The translations under genes and the position numbers were made by a program. Under the pieces are notes generated by a model. That model did no database searches, was not told the DNA's origin, and saw only the letters and a list, made by a program, of their open reading frames with translations. Source: CAZHCA01 sp964530825 (GTDB taxonomy: Bacteria; Bacteroidota; Bacteroidia; Chitinophagales; Saprospiraceae). From it: 64,000 nucleotides of DNA. This document shows, piece after piece, positions 7,738-16,547 of the stretch. Positions within the stretch are counted from its first letter, which is position 1; each line of letters opens with the position of its first letter. The DNA is taken from assembly GCA_964530825.1 (NCBI GenBank), contig CAZHCA010000004.1, forward strand, positions 124,001-188,000. Reading direction: 5' to 3'.

Positions 7738-9021
7738 TTAGTTGAAGGGATGCTCTAAATTGGTAATCACGGGCTCTCCTAAGATAGTTATTTTACCACG
7801 TTTCTTACCCCGCCCTTCCAGGACAATACCCGACCAGGTTTGGTTGCAATCGTTATGCAGTAGTGCGTTAGGCCCGATAATCAGTTCGGCCTCCTTCCCT
7901 ACGCTGATGCGTCCGCCCGGGGGCATAGACACCCGGCAATTGATGCGTAAGCGGGCCCCCGGTTCGATGCGCAAGTGGCGGTCCAGATCACGACTACCAT
8001 TCCAAACCATGGAGTTCGTCACGTGAATTTCCCGGTCTTCGCGTAGTCGGCACCAGTGGCGTTCCAGAAGAGCCCGCACCCGGTGGTTGGGGTCGGCCAT
8101 GCGTTGCTGTACCCGTCCAATTTGGCAGGGGGTAAAAGCATGCTGCATAGCATTGTAATCCATGACATTGTTCGAGGCGGCCGTGTCGCAGGGTGGTTCT
8201 TTGGTTCGGTTCCAGCAGGGCCGACCGCCCGAGGGCGTATCGTCGCAGCCGTCGGCCAGCCAAGCGTGTTGCAGTCCTAGCACGTGGCCGACTTCGTGGT
8301 TGAGAACGCCTGAATAGGCCCAACCTGGCGCCGGGTTTTCGTACATACCTGCCATTTTTATCGCATTACCCAGGGCTACGCCCACGCCGCTCGAAGAATA
8401 GGTAGGCGAAGCTACACTGTCGGGATGGTGGGGCATAATGAAGACATTGAGTACGGAATCCAATTGTACCCCATAGCGGTCGATGACCGATCGGTCCATG
8501 AGGTTGCGGTTGCGCCCTTTGTGAATATAGAAGCATACTTCATCGTCGAAATGGAAATAAATACCGTCATCTCCAGGTTGCCACGGGTCGGGCGTAAGCG
8601 CCAACTGGTAACGCGTAGGCAGGCGAGGAGGCGGATCGTTGTAGGGCAGCCAAGAGCGGTAGTTTTTTTTCAGCACCCCGTTGGCGGTGATGAGAATGCT
8701 ACGCACAAACTTGAGTGCCTCTTCGCCATAGTAGTTATGGGTAGAGTCTTCCGAGTTGACGAAGTGAAAGTTGATCCGCACTTTGCGCTCGGGCATGGCA
8801 TCGAGCAAGGTGGTGTCAGGAATGTAGTTGGCGGTCTCCTGGCATGGGTCGCGACGCATGCGCTGCTGCACGCGAAGGGGGAGTGCAGAGTTTACGGCTT
8901 CGTCGGTCGTCGTATCGGCCACAAACCGGACGTCCTTAGCTGTCGCGTAATAGAATTGTTGAGCCCTCCCGGCAGACAGGGCGCTTCCAATAAGCAGAAA
9001 TAAAAACAGCGTTTTATCCAT
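7738..9021 (-). CDS. Secreted zinc metalloprotease, M43/pappalysin-like (metzincin)
   Basis: This 427-residue exported protein starts at ATG 9019-9021 with a signal peptide (residues 1-20, ending SAGRA). The metzincin zinc site HEVGHVLGLQH is at 242-252 and the Met-turn NVMDYN at 285-290, which with the 'CDDTP' block (259-263) fits the M43 cytophagalysin/pappalysin family common in Bacteroidota. After the protease domain a C-terminal region (about 320-427) contains alternating hydrophobic residues consistent with a right-handed beta-helix or similar adhesive module. There is no T9SS sorting tail visible. It begins 10 bases after the TPM gene's stop and is the last gene of the LemA-TPM-TPM operon. 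An upstream in-frame start at 9132 is rejected because it lies inside the TPM gene and precedes the signal peptide. Confidence 0.85.
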   Translation of the reverse strand: MDKTLFLFLLIGSALSAGRAQQFYYATAKDVRFVADTTTDEAVNSALPLRVQQRMRRDPCQETANYIPDTTLLDAMPERKVRINFHFVNSEDSTHNYYGEEALKFVRSILITANGVLKKNYRSWLPYNDPPPRLPTRYQLALTPDPWQPGDDGIYFHFDDEVCFYIHKGRNRNLMDRSVIDRYGVQLDSVLNVFIMPHHPDSVASPTYSSSGVGVALGNAIKMAGMYENPAPGWAYSGVLNHEVGHVLGLQHAWLADGCDDTPSGGRPCWNRTKEPPCDTAASNNVMDYNAMQHAFTPCQIGRVQQRMADPNHRVRALLERHWCRLREDREIHVTNSMVWNGSRDLDRHLRIEPGARLRINCRVSMPPGGRISVGKEAELIIGPNALLHNDCNQTWSGIVLEGRGKKRGKITILGEPVITNLEHPFN

Positions 9022-9031
9022 AAATACTGTG

Positions 9032-9835
9032 TTACCAACCACCACCGGCGCCACCGCCACCGAAGCCGCCACCGCCAAAACCGCCGAATCCACCGCCGCC
9101 GCCGAATCCACCGCCACCGCCGCCGAATCCACCGCCGCCGCCGGGTATGATGATCCAGCCGCCGCGACCGCGCCGGCTTACCCGCCTTCCGTAATCATCG
9201 TAATCGTAACGACCGCCGCCGAAATAGCCGCCGCCGTCATCGTCGTTGTTGCGCGACAGCACCACTATGATAATGATGATTAGGAGGACCAACATGAAGA
9301 AAGATAACATACCCCCTTCGCCCTCGTTCATTTCCTCGTCATTTTCGTATTCGCCGGAGCCTAACTTCATAATGACGTCGGTAGCCCGGTCGAGGCCCTC
9401 GTAGTAGCGGCCCTGGCCAAATGCGGGTTTAATGATGTTCTCAATAATCCGTTTTGCCAGGGCATCGGGCAAGAAACCCTCCGTACCGTATCCGGTTTGG
9501 ATATACAGGCGGCGGTCGTCCAGGGCAATGTAGATGAGAATTCCATTGTCTTTACCTGATCGTCCGATACCCCAGGCTTCGGCCAGGCGAAAGGAGTAAT
9601 CAAAAATATCATCTCCCTCCAGGCTTTGTTCGATTACCACGGCAATTTGGGTAGAGGTGGTGTCTTCATAAGCTACGAGCTTGCGCTCCAGGGCTGACTT
9701 TTGGCTTTGTGTAAGGGTCCCGGTATAATCGGTCACCAAAGTACTGGAAGGAGGCGGAACATCCTTAGCCGCCATCGTTCCCGAAAGGAAGAGGCATAAG
9801 AGAAGGACTGCTAAGCGATGTATTGAGCGCGGCAT
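9032..9835 (-). CDS. TPM-domain membrane protein with glycine-rich tail (YgcG-like)
   Basis: This 267-residue protein begins at ATG 9833-9835, giving a signal peptide (MPRSIHRLAVLLLCLF...AA), then a TPM domain (about 35-150, 'VTDYTGTLTQSQKSALERKL' start and 'GYGTEGFLPDALAKRIIE'). A transmembrane helix follows at about 165-185 and an extreme glycine/phenylalanine-rich tail (about 210-267, GGGFGGGGG-type). This is the common architecture of YgcG-type TPM proteins, thought to sit in the inner membrane with the TPM domain outside; some members bind metals or have phosphatase activity. An in-frame ATG at 9901 would remove the signal peptide from the N-terminus and overlap the upstream gene, so it is not used. 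Confidence 0.88.
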   Translation of the reverse strand: MPRSIHRLAVLLLCLFLSGTMAAKDVPPPSSTLVTDYTGTLTQSQKSALERKLVAYEDTTSTQIAVVIEQSLEGDDIFDYSFRLAEAWGIGRSGKDNGILIYIALDDRRLYIQTGYGTEGFLPDALAKRIIENIIKPAFGQGRYYEGLDRATDVIMKLGSGEYENDEEMNEGEGGMLSFFMLVLLIIIIIVVLSRNNDDDGGGYFGGGRYDYDDYGRRVSRRGRGGWIIIPGGGGGFGGGGGGFGGGGGFGGFGGGGFGGGGAGGGW

Positions 9836-9860
9836 GTAGTACGGTTTAGTGGGAGACGAC

Positions 9861-10292
9861 TCAATCTCCGTAGGAGATATCGTCGCTGAGTTCGTTTTCA
9901 TCGTCTTTTTGGTAGGGGAAATAGGCGCTTAGTTTCTCACCAATGATCTCTACTGCCTTGATGATGCCATCGCCAAAGGCTTGACGCCTAAAATACTCAG
10001 CGAGGACATCCCGCACCTCTTCCCAGAAATGCTCCGGCACTACGGCATCGATACCTTCGTCACCCACGATAGCAAACTTACGTAAGGGCGGGACCAGGAA
10101 AATCAGGACGCCATTCCGGTCTTTGGTTTTGTGCATGTTCAGGTCGTAAAAGCGCATCTGCGCTTCACGCAATACTTCCCAGACGGCGTCTTTTTGCAGG
10201 TGTATCCGAATTTCGCCGGAGGTCTTAAGCTCGGCATTTCTAATAGCTTTGATTATAGCTTTTTCCGTTTCCGGATCGAAGAATTTAACCAT
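9861..10292 (-). CDS. TPM-domain protein, short cytosolic form
   Basis: This 143-residue protein consists almost entirely of a TPM domain: 'ELKTSGEIRIHLQ' (20-32), 'DRNGVLIFLVPPLRKFAIVGD' (58-78) and 'FGDGIIKAVEIIGEKLSAYF'. There is no signal peptide or membrane segment, and the C-terminus is acidic. It lies between lemA (35 bases upstream) and the larger membrane-bound TPM protein (25 bases downstream) on the same strand. The triplet LemA, short TPM, long TPM is a recurrent Bacteroidota gene set and suggests a joint envelope-associated role. Function of the domain here is not established. Confidence 0.85.
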   Translation of the reverse strand: MVKFFDPETEKAIIKAIRNAELKTSGEIRIHLQKDAVWEVLREAQMRFYDLNMHKTKDRNGVLIFLVPPLRKFAIVGDEGIDAVVPEHFWEEVRDVLAEYFRRQAFGDGIIKAVEIIGEKLSAYFPYQKDDENELSDDISYGD

Positions 10293-10327
10293 AATTCCCG
10301 TTGTGGGCTTTTTTCATCTATCAACGC

Positions 10328-10921
10328 TTAATCGAAGTCGACGGTTGGTGCATCCTGTGCACCTTCTTCGGCCTCGAAAGTTGCTTTGCGGTCAAAACCG
10401 AAGATACCGGCGAACATGCTGCCCGGGAAACGCCGAACGCTTTTATTGTAGTCGGTCACCACATCGTTGAAGCGATCGCGCTCCACTTTGATGCGGTTCT
10501 CGGTACCTTCCAGTTGGGCCTGCAGCTCCAGGAATGATTGGTTGGCTTTGAGCTCCGGATAACGTTCGGCGACAAACAGCAGCCGGCCCAGAGATTGAGA
10601 GAGGCCGGATTGCGCTTCCTGAAATTTGGCCATTTCTGCCTCGGAAAGGTTGGCCGGGTCGATATTGACACTGGTGGCCCTGGCGCGTGCTTCGGTTACC
10701 CGGGTGAGGGTTTCCTGTTCAAAATTTGCTACGCCCTTTACCGTATTGACTAAGTTGGGGATGAGGTCGGCTCGACGCTGGTAAGCACTCTGTACCTTAG
10801 ACCAGGCATTTTCGACATTTTCTTCTTTCTCGACGAAGGTGTTGTAGGTGTTACAGCCACTCATAAAGAGGATCAAACCGAGAACGATCAGAATGATCGG
10901 TAATGTGAGGGATCTTTTCAT
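10328..10921 (-). CDS. lemA: LemA family lipoprotein
   Basis: This 197-residue protein has a lipoprotein signal (lipobox FMSGC, acylated Cys23) and the LemA signature 'NAWSKVQSAYQRRADLIPNL' split around residues 38-57, followed by 'VNTVKG' and the helical bundle 'ERYPELKANQSF' at about 123-134. LemA proteins form elongated helical bundles at the membrane; their function is unclear. First gene of an operon with two TPM proteins and a metalloprotease. The 99 bases upstream, after meaB, hold the likely promoter. Start codon is the ATG at 10919-10921, directly before the signal peptide. Confidence 0.93.
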   Translation of the reverse strand: MKRSLTLPIILIVLGLILFMSGCNTYNTFVEKEENVENAWSKVQSAYQRRADLIPNLVNTVKGVANFEQETLTRVTEARARATSVNIDPANLSEAEMAKFQEAQSGLSQSLGRLLFVAERYPELKANQSFLELQAQLEGTENRIKVERDRFNDVVTDYNKSVRRFPGSMFAGIFGFDRKATFEAEEGAQDAPTVDFD

Positions 10922-11020
10922 AATAGCGATAGATTATTTTTTGGTAATGTGGTTTTCATTGGCGCGCCACCAGCGCTAATCAAATTTAGGCGTAATTTTC
11001 GTTTTTGTGATAACAAAGGC

Positions 11021-12088
11021 TCAGCTTTTCCAGACTGCGTGAAAATGCGCCAGCAGCGCCTCGGCGGCAGCAAAGGAAGAAAGCTCTCCGCGCATAACGG
11101 CTGCCTCCATAGCTTTAACTTTCTCGCTCATGCCGGGCGATTGGTAAAATAATTCCTGAAGTCGTTGGTTGACGGTCTCTTGCATCCAGTAGCGAGCCTG
11201 ACGTTGGCGGTTATCCTGGAAATACCCACTATCGAGCGTGACCTGGCGAAACCGCGCTATCATTTTCCAAACTTCGGAAATGCCGTCTGCCTCAAGGGCC
11301 GAGCAGGTGCGCACCTCGGGGTTCCAGCCGCTGGCTTTAGGAGGGAATAGGTGGAGGGCATTTTCGTAGTGGCGCTTGGCCTGGCGGGCCAGAGATTTGC
11401 GCTCGCCATCGGCTTTATTGACGACCACGCCGTCGGCCATTTCGACGATCCCACGTTTAATACCTTGCAGGTCGTCGCCCGCACCGGGCAGGAGCAAGAG
11501 CAAAAAAAAGTCGACCATGGAATGGGCAGCCGTTTCGGATTGTCCAACGCCCACCGTTTCAATAAAGATGGTATCGAAGCCGGCAGCTTCACAGAGGAAA
11601 ATGGCTTCGCGGGTCTTGCGGGCTACGCCGCCTAATGAACTCCCCGAAGCCGAAGGTCGGATGTAGGCGTTGGGGTGATTGGAAAGCCGGGGCATCCGAG
11701 TCTTATCGCCCAGGATACTGCCTTTGCTCTGGGTACTACTCGGATCGATGGTCAGGATGGCAATGCGGTGATCTTTTTCCAGCACATGCAAGCCCAACGA
11801 TTCAATAAAAGTACTTTTACCCACTCCCGGTGAGCCGGTTATCCCGATGCGTATCGAGCGACTAGTGTAGGGCAAGCAGGCCTCGATCAGGTCATGGGCG
11901 AGCCGCCGGTGTTTGTGTTGCCGGCTCTCGATAAGAGTAATGGCCCGACTGAGTACTACCCGGTCGCCACGGCGCAACCCCGTCAGGTAATCCTCGACGG
12001 TTTGTAAGTCTTTGTTGCGTCGCGCCAAATGGGCTTGCCAGTGTGGATTTAGTGACCTGGGTTCCAGTGGCTGGTCAGAATGCGGCAT
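11021..12088 (-). CDS. meaB: Methylmalonyl-CoA mutase-associated GTPase MeaB (ArgK-type)
   Basis: This 355-residue P-loop GTPase has GSPGVGKS at 85-92, 'TIDPSS' as the Walker B/switch region near 121, 'ETVGVGQSE' near 176 and the base-specificity element 'NKAD' near 227. All four are typical of MeaB/ArgK/CobW-like G3E GTPases that protect and reload cobalamin-dependent methylmalonyl-CoA mutase. Its ATG follows the paaG stop with no spacer, so it is co-transcribed with the phenylacetate genes. The mutase genes themselves are not in the window. The chaperone function is inferred from family. Confidence 0.92.
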   Translation of the reverse strand: MPHSDQPLEPRSLNPHWQAHLARRNKDLQTVEDYLTGLRRGDRVVLSRAITLIESRQHKHRRLAHDLIEACLPYTSRSIRIGITGSPGVGKSTFIESLGLHVLEKDHRIAILTIDPSSTQSKGSILGDKTRMPRLSNHPNAYIRPSASGSSLGGVARKTREAIFLCEAAGFDTIFIETVGVGQSETAAHSMVDFFLLLLLPGAGDDLQGIKRGIVEMADGVVVNKADGERKSLARQAKRHYENALHLFPPKASGWNPEVRTCSALEADGISEVWKMIARFRQVTLDSGYFQDNRQRQARYWMQETVNQRLQELFYQSPGMSEKVKAMEAAVMRGELSSFAAAEALLAHFHAVWKS

Positions 12089-12865
12089 TTATTTTCCTTT
12101 AAAATTTGGGGTGCGCTTTTCTAAAAAGGCACTCATCCCTTCCTTATAGTCTTCGGTCATGCCGGCCGTAGCCTGCAATTCGGTTTCGATTTCCAGTTGA
12201 TGGTCAAGGTCGTTAGCCAGTGCGTAATTAAGGGCGCGTTTGGTTAGCCCTAAACCAATAGGAGGCAGGGCGGCCAGGCGTTCAGCTATCTTCCAGGCCG
12301 TATCGGCGAATTGATCATCGGGCAGGGTCTGGTAGATCATGCCCATCTCTACTGCTTGTTCGGCATTGACCTTTTCCCCGAGCATCATCAAAGCGGCTGC
12401 TTTTTGCAGACCAATCAGGCGGGGCAGTAAATAGGTGCCGCCGCTATCGGGAATCAGGCCGATTTTGCTGAAAGCTTGAATAAAAGCCGCCTTATTGGAG
12501 GCGACGACAATATCACAAGCCAGGGCCAAATTAGCACCCGCTCCGGCTGCCACCCCATTGACGGCAGCTATGAAGGGTTTTTCGATCTCCCGGATACCCT
12601 TGATAATTGGATTGTAGTGTTCTGCGAGAATGGCAGTAAAACTTGGCGGTTTTTCGCCGGCTACTTCCTGTAGGTCCTGACCGGCACAAAAAGCCTTTCC
12701 GGCTCCCGTAAGATAGACAACGCGAATGTCGGCCTGATCGCGGATTTGTTCGAGGTGCTTTTGCAAAAGCAGGGCCATGTCGCGGTTAAAACTGTTGAGG
12801 ACATCGGGTCGGTTAAGGGTGATGCGTGCGATGGCATCTTGCTGTTCGAAAAGGATAGAATCCAT
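12089..12865 (-). CDS. paaG: PaaG-like enoyl-CoA isomerase/hydratase of phenylacetate degradation
   Basis: This 258-residue crotonase-fold protein aligns by eye with PaaG along its length. It has 'LNRPDVLNSFN' (18-28), the oxyanion-hole segments 'AFCAGQDLQEV' and 'NGVAAGAGANLALA', 'FSKIGLIPDSGGTYLLPR', and the C-terminal 'F.GK' ending. PaaG isomerises the ring-epoxide of phenylacetyl-CoA to the oxepin form before ring cleavage. The gene sits 29 bases downstream of paaD, an epoxidase component, supporting this over generic fatty-acid enoyl-CoA hydratase. Start ATG 12863-12865; an upstream ATG at 12904 would overlap paaD. The rest of the paa pathway is not in this window. Confidence 0.85.
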   Translation of the reverse strand: MDSILFEQQDAIARITLNRPDVLNSFNRDMALLLQKHLEQIRDQADIRVVYLTGAGKAFCAGQDLQEVAGEKPPSFTAILAEHYNPIIKGIREIEKPFIAAVNGVAAGAGANLALACDIVVASNKAAFIQAFSKIGLIPDSGGTYLLPRLIGLQKAAALMMLGEKVNAEQAVEMGMIYQTLPDDQFADTAWKIAERLAALPPIGLGLTKRALNYALANDLDHQLEIETELQATAGMTEDYKEGMSAFLEKRTPNFKGK

Positions 12866-12894
12866 GGTTAGTCGATACGGTTTGGTTAAGGAGG

Positions 12895-13392
12895 TCAATG
12901 ACACTTGAAATAGTCAAAAGGTTCGAGGCAGTCGTTGCATTGATACATGGATTTACAGGCGGTAGAGCCGAACTGGCTGACCAGTCGTGTATTGGTACTT
13001 TTGCAGCGGGGACAGGGTACTTTTTTCGCTTCACCGAAGAGCGCCTGCTTATCTTGGGAATTACCCACCGGAGGCGCAATGCCATAAGCTTCCAGTTTGC
13101 GGCGACCGGCCTGGGTGAGCCAGTCCGTTGTCCAGGCCGGTCGCAAAACCGTGGTAACCTTGACCGGATCAATGCCGGCTTCTTGCAAAACGGCGCGGAT
13201 ATTGATTTCGATAGTGTTCATAGCCGGGCAACCGGAATAGGTAGGGGTAATAATCACCTCAACCAGACCATCCTGGTGCAGGCGGACATCACGGATTATG
13301 CCCAGGTCGCGTACAGTCAAGACCGGGATTTCCGGATCGGTGACCTCGTCCAGTAACTGGTAGATGTATTCTTGAGTGATCGTGCTTGCCAT
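12895..13392 (-). CDS. paaD: PaaD-like phenylacetyl-CoA epoxidase assembly subunit
   Basis: This 165-residue protein has an N-terminal MIP18/DUF59 domain ('VTDPEIPVLTVRDLGIIRDV' and 'TYSGCPAM') followed by a C-terminal zinc-ribbon-like tail with Cys pairs 'CPRCKS', 'ACKSMYQC', 'DCLEPFDYFKC'. This two-part layout is that of PaaD, the Fe-S/metal-handling component associated with the PaaABCE phenylacetyl-CoA epoxidase. The first in-frame ATG is 33 bases further out; the start at 13390-13392 (MASTITQ) is preferred because the DUF59 domain begins shortly afterwards. It is followed by paaG. paaABCE are not visible here. Confidence 0.88.
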   Translation of the reverse strand: MASTITQEYIYQLLDEVTDPEIPVLTVRDLGIIRDVRLHQDGLVEVIITPTYSGCPAMNTIEINIRAVLQEAGIDPVKVTTVLRPAWTTDWLTQAGRRKLEAYGIAPPVGNSQDKQALFGEAKKVPCPRCKSTNTRLVSQFGSTACKSMYQCNDCLEPFDYFKCH

Positions 13393-13442
13393 GATCAGTG
13401 GTTTTATTTGGTAATTATAGAACAACCCGCTGTCACAAAAGA

Positions 13443-14774
13443 TCAGATGGCCTTGGTCAGGTCGAGCTCACGGACCATCTGTAGGTACGTCTGTGTAAAT
13501 CTGGGGAGCGACTCAAACGACAATTTACTTAACGCCGGCTGCAGTCGCGGGTAACGCGCTTTTTGGTTGCCAACAATTGCATCGATGGCTTTGCGGATGC
13601 CTCTGCGGTTAAATTTACCCGTTTGTTGATCGTATAGCAGACCGGGAAAGCCGAGATCGCGAAAAAAGTCCGCTTCGGTAACCCGAAAATACAGATGGAA
13701 AAGCTCTCGGTCAGGGCGTGGCATGGCGTAATTAAACAAGCTGTACCCCAGTATGTAGCTGGGTATAGAAAGGGCGACATCTAGGTGACCCTTATCCAGG
13801 TACCATTGCATCTGGGGCAGTTTACTATCGATTTCTTCGACGATGCGAGCGTGGTTTACCGGATTGGTAATGCCGAAGGTTGACCGGACGCGGTACATTT
13901 CCTTGAAGAAATCCGCCTTGGGTCGTTCGCGTAGTTTCTCAAACTCCTCGATCAGAGCCTGGTTCTTTTGTACGGCGCTTCGGTCGTCTTTGGCAAAATA
14001 AGTGCGGTGCATGCGCTCCAGGCATTCCATGGTGTACCCCTCTGGTTTGATCAGGTAGTCGAGTTTGTAAATGAGGTCCAGAAGCAGGAAGGAAATCGGT
14101 ACTGGGTACTGCTTGGGCGGGAAAGGACCTTCCTCGATAATGCGTATTACCTTTCCTATGCTGGATTGGATAAACTGGTATTTCACCTCTTTTTCCGGCT
14201 CGGGCAGGTGTTCCAAGTGTTCCACGTCGACTGGTTGCAGGGTAGAGAATTCTTCCAGCAGCAGGTCGTCCTGTTTATCGGCATTCACCGCCATTTCTTT
14301 GAGGGCAAAGTAGAGTTTGTAAGGAGCCCCGTCGATGCTCGGCGTATCGAAAATGATCACCAGGGTATGCTGATCGTCTAGAGCAAAGCGGCTATACTTG
14401 AGTTCGAAGTTCTTTTCTAATAGCCGTCGCATAAATGGCACTCGTAGATCTTGGGTGTGGGCTATTTTCGCACAGGCCTTGAAATGCTCGGCACTGGCCG
14501 TGCCGATGATTTTTTTGGATCCCTGGAAAAACTCAAACTGAATTTCCCCGTCGAGTTCCTGCCAACGCACGTTGTTTTCCCGATCGTCGCGCAGGTACTG
14601 GAAAAAATGGCGGAAACTGTCCAGGTAGCGTTCCTGTTCGAATGCCAGGAGGGCCTGTTCCCAGGCCTCGTAATTGGCAGCTTCTTTATAGCGATCACTG
14701 TAGCGACCGAAGCTCAGTTCAGGAAGTAGGTCGTGCTCCTCTTTATTTCCAAACCAACGGTTTAACCATTCCAT
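13443..14774 (-). CDS. Conserved hypothetical protein
   Basis: I do not recognise this 443-residue protein. It is soluble, has no signal peptide or membrane helix, and is rich in aromatic and charged residues. The first 150 residues ('EWLNRWFGNKEEHDLLPEL' and following) look like a mixed alpha/beta domain, with a second helical half. It is read towards the paaD-paaG-meaB operon, ending 50 bases before the start of paaD, so it could belong to the same transcript. Start at ATG 14772-14774; an alternative at 14810 adds 12 residues. Confidence 0.7.
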   Translation of the reverse strand: MEWLNRWFGNKEEHDLLPELSFGRYSDRYKEAANYEAWEQALLAFEQERYLDSFRHFFQYLRDDRENNVRWQELDGEIQFEFFQGSKKIIGTASAEHFKACAKIAHTQDLRVPFMRRLLEKNFELKYSRFALDDQHTLVIIFDTPSIDGAPYKLYFALKEMAVNADKQDDLLLEEFSTLQPVDVEHLEHLPEPEKEVKYQFIQSSIGKVIRIIEEGPFPPKQYPVPISFLLLDLIYKLDYLIKPEGYTMECLERMHRTYFAKDDRSAVQKNQALIEEFEKLRERPKADFFKEMYRVRSTFGITNPVNHARIVEEIDSKLPQMQWYLDKGHLDVALSIPSYILGYSLFNYAMPRPDRELFHLYFRVTEADFFRDLGFPGLLYDQQTGKFNRRGIRKAIDAIVGNQKARYPRLQPALSKLSFESLPRFTQTYLQMVRELDLTKAI

Positions 14775-15083
14775 GTATGAAGACTGACAATTTTTCGGTT
14801 TTCTCTGCAAAGAGAATAAAAAAATGGCGATAACTGGCTAGATTTGAGAATTATGTAGATCTTTAAATTCATTTTCCCAAATATAAAGAATTCCAAACGG
14901 ACTGTTTGACAACGCGTTTCGGCATACAAATTAAGGAACATTTTCCGGGCAATAGTTCATCTTTTCTTACGATCAGACTATCGGTTATTGCTCACGGGTG
15001 GAACGTTCGGGCGGGTAGATGTGCCCGGCTGGCCCAAAATTATCGGTCTGACCATTATTTTTTACAAATTTAAAAATGCAAAT
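14775..15083. other. Divergent intergenic region
   Basis: This AT-rich gap separates two divergent genes and should hold both promoters. TATATTTG on the minus strand (14878-14885) fits the Bacteroidota -7 box TAnnTTTG; a correctly spaced -33 TTG is not evident. I see no gene in it. Confidence 0.45.
14878..14885 (-). promoter_or_regulatory. Candidate -7 box TATATTTG
   Basis: It exactly matches the Bacteroidota consensus TAnnTTTG and lies about 105 bases ahead of the minus-strand start at 14774. No well-spaced upstream TTG was found, so this is only a candidate. Confidence 0.3.
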
Positions 15084-16514
15084 ATGAGAGGTTTTTTACT
15101 CCTGGGATTGCTCATGATGGCATGGCAGAGCAATGCTCAAATCGCTGCTGCGCGCTTGGTTTCCAGTGAATTCCTGGGCACGACCACCCGTGCGGAGTTG
15201 ATGGCCGTTTTCCCATTGGCGCAAAACGCTGTGGATGCTTACAAGATAACTTATACCACATTGGATCTGGAAGGGCAATTGGACACTGCCTCGGGCTTTG
15301 TGGGTATACCTATCGTCGATGGGGTCGCCTTTCCGGTTGGTATATATCAACACGGAACAGTAAATAGTCCCGAAGACGTACCCTCTCGAGGTAATGCGGA
15401 GAGTTTCATACCAATGGTTTTTGCCGGAATGGGCTTTTTGTCGATCGCTCCCGATTATTTGGGGTTGGGCGACTCCCGTGGATTTCACCCTTACGTGCAT
15501 GCCGAGACCGAAGCCTCAGCGGCCATCGATATGCTGATCGCCCTAGATGAATTTGCCACCCAACAAGGCCTAGTCCTTAACGGTCAGCACTTCGTCACGG
15601 GGTATTCTCAGGGCGGACACGCCGCTATGGCTCTGCACCGTGAGTTGGAATTCAATTACGCTGATGTATTTCCAGTAACGGCATCGGCGCCTTTATCCGG
15701 GCCGTATAGTATCAGCGAAGAGATGCTAAACCTGTTGGTGCAGGATGTGGAGTACTTTTTCCCGTCCTATGCTGTCTGGACCTTTCTCAGTTACAATCTG
15801 GTTTACGACCTTTACGATACCCCTACTGCCGTTTTCAAACCGCCTTTTGATTCCCTGGCGAACGAGTTTTTACAGTATAACATCACGACATTTGAGATGA
15901 ACCAGGCCATCGTCGACGAGTTGATCGCGAACTTTGGGGAATCGAAAACCCGCAATCTTTTCCAGGATAGTATTTTGACTGTGTTGGAGGCTAGGGACAC
16001 TTCCCATCCGATCATCCAAGCGCTCATTGACAACGATACTTACCTGTGGGCACCTCAAGCACCTACCCGGCTGTATTACTGCCAGGGGGATGATCAGGTC
16101 GTATTTACCAACAGCGTGCTGGCCGACAGTGTGATGAATGTACTGGGCGCCGCTGATTTAGCTTCGGCGAACTTGGGCACCAACTTTGATCACGGGCAAT
16201 GTGTGATACCGGCTCTGACCAATACCATTCTTTTCTTTTTGCCGTTAGTCGACCAAGTTACGAACACGAAAACGGTTTCCGCCCAACCCTTTAAAATCTG
16301 GCCCAACCCAAGTCGCGGCTGGTTCCAGGTGCAGGACGGGCGGTCCGATGAATTTTTACAGGTGACGGATGCAGCCGGTCGGGAGGTTTACACCACTCGC
16401 TTATCCGGAGGGCAGGAAATTATTCAGTTGCCCGACCTGCCCAATGGCCTTTACTACGTGCAGTTGCGCGGCCCCGATCAGTACCGGATACAAAAGCTGA
16501 TCCTGCAGCGCTAA
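15084..16514 (+). CDS. Secreted alpha/beta hydrolase (lipase-like) with T9SS sorting domain
   Basis: This 476-residue exported enzyme starts at ATG 15084 with a signal peptide (residues 1-18, ending SNA). An alpha/beta-hydrolase core follows, with nucleophile elbow GYSQGG (173-178, Ser175), an oxyanion-side 'YQHGT' (88-92) and 'APDYLGLGDS' (122-131). This pattern is shared by secreted lipases and esterases of the LIP type. The catalytic His is probably in 'NFDHGQC' near residue 370. The last 75 residues ('FKIWPNPSRGWFQV', 'LPNGLYYVQL', basic end) form a type A T9SS C-terminal sorting domain, so it should be exported through the type IX system and anchored or released at the surface. Single-gene unit. 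Confidence 0.85.
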   Translation: MRGFLLLGLLMMAWQSNAQIAAARLVSSEFLGTTTRAELMAVFPLAQNAVDAYKITYTTLDLEGQLDTASGFVGIPIVDGVAFPVGIYQHGTVNSPEDVPSRGNAESFIPMVFAGMGFLSIAPDYLGLGDSRGFHPYVHAETEASAAIDMLIALDEFATQQGLVLNGQHFVTGYSQGGHAAMALHRELEFNYADVFPVTASAPLSGPYSISEEMLNLLVQDVEYFFPSYAVWTFLSYNLVYDLYDTPTAVFKPPFDSLANEFLQYNITTFEMNQAIVDELIANFGESKTRNLFQDSILTVLEARDTSHPIIQALIDNDTYLWAPQAPTRLYYCQGDDQVVFTNSVLADSVMNVLGAADLASANLGTNFDHGQCVIPALTNTILFFLPLVDQVTNTKTVSAQPFKIWPNPSRGWFQVQDGRSDEFLQVTDAAGREVYTTRLSGGQEIIQLPDLPNGLYYVQLRGPDQYRIQKLILQR

Positions 16515-16547
16515 CCAGTGCGTAAGTACAAAACTAAAGTTCTGCAC

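Noticed and set aside
9040..9200. Tandem-repeat-like stretch of CCGCCACC/CCGCCGCC units
   Set aside because: It is the codon pattern of the glycine-rich tail of the TPM protein on the other strand, not a CRISPR array or intergenic repeat.
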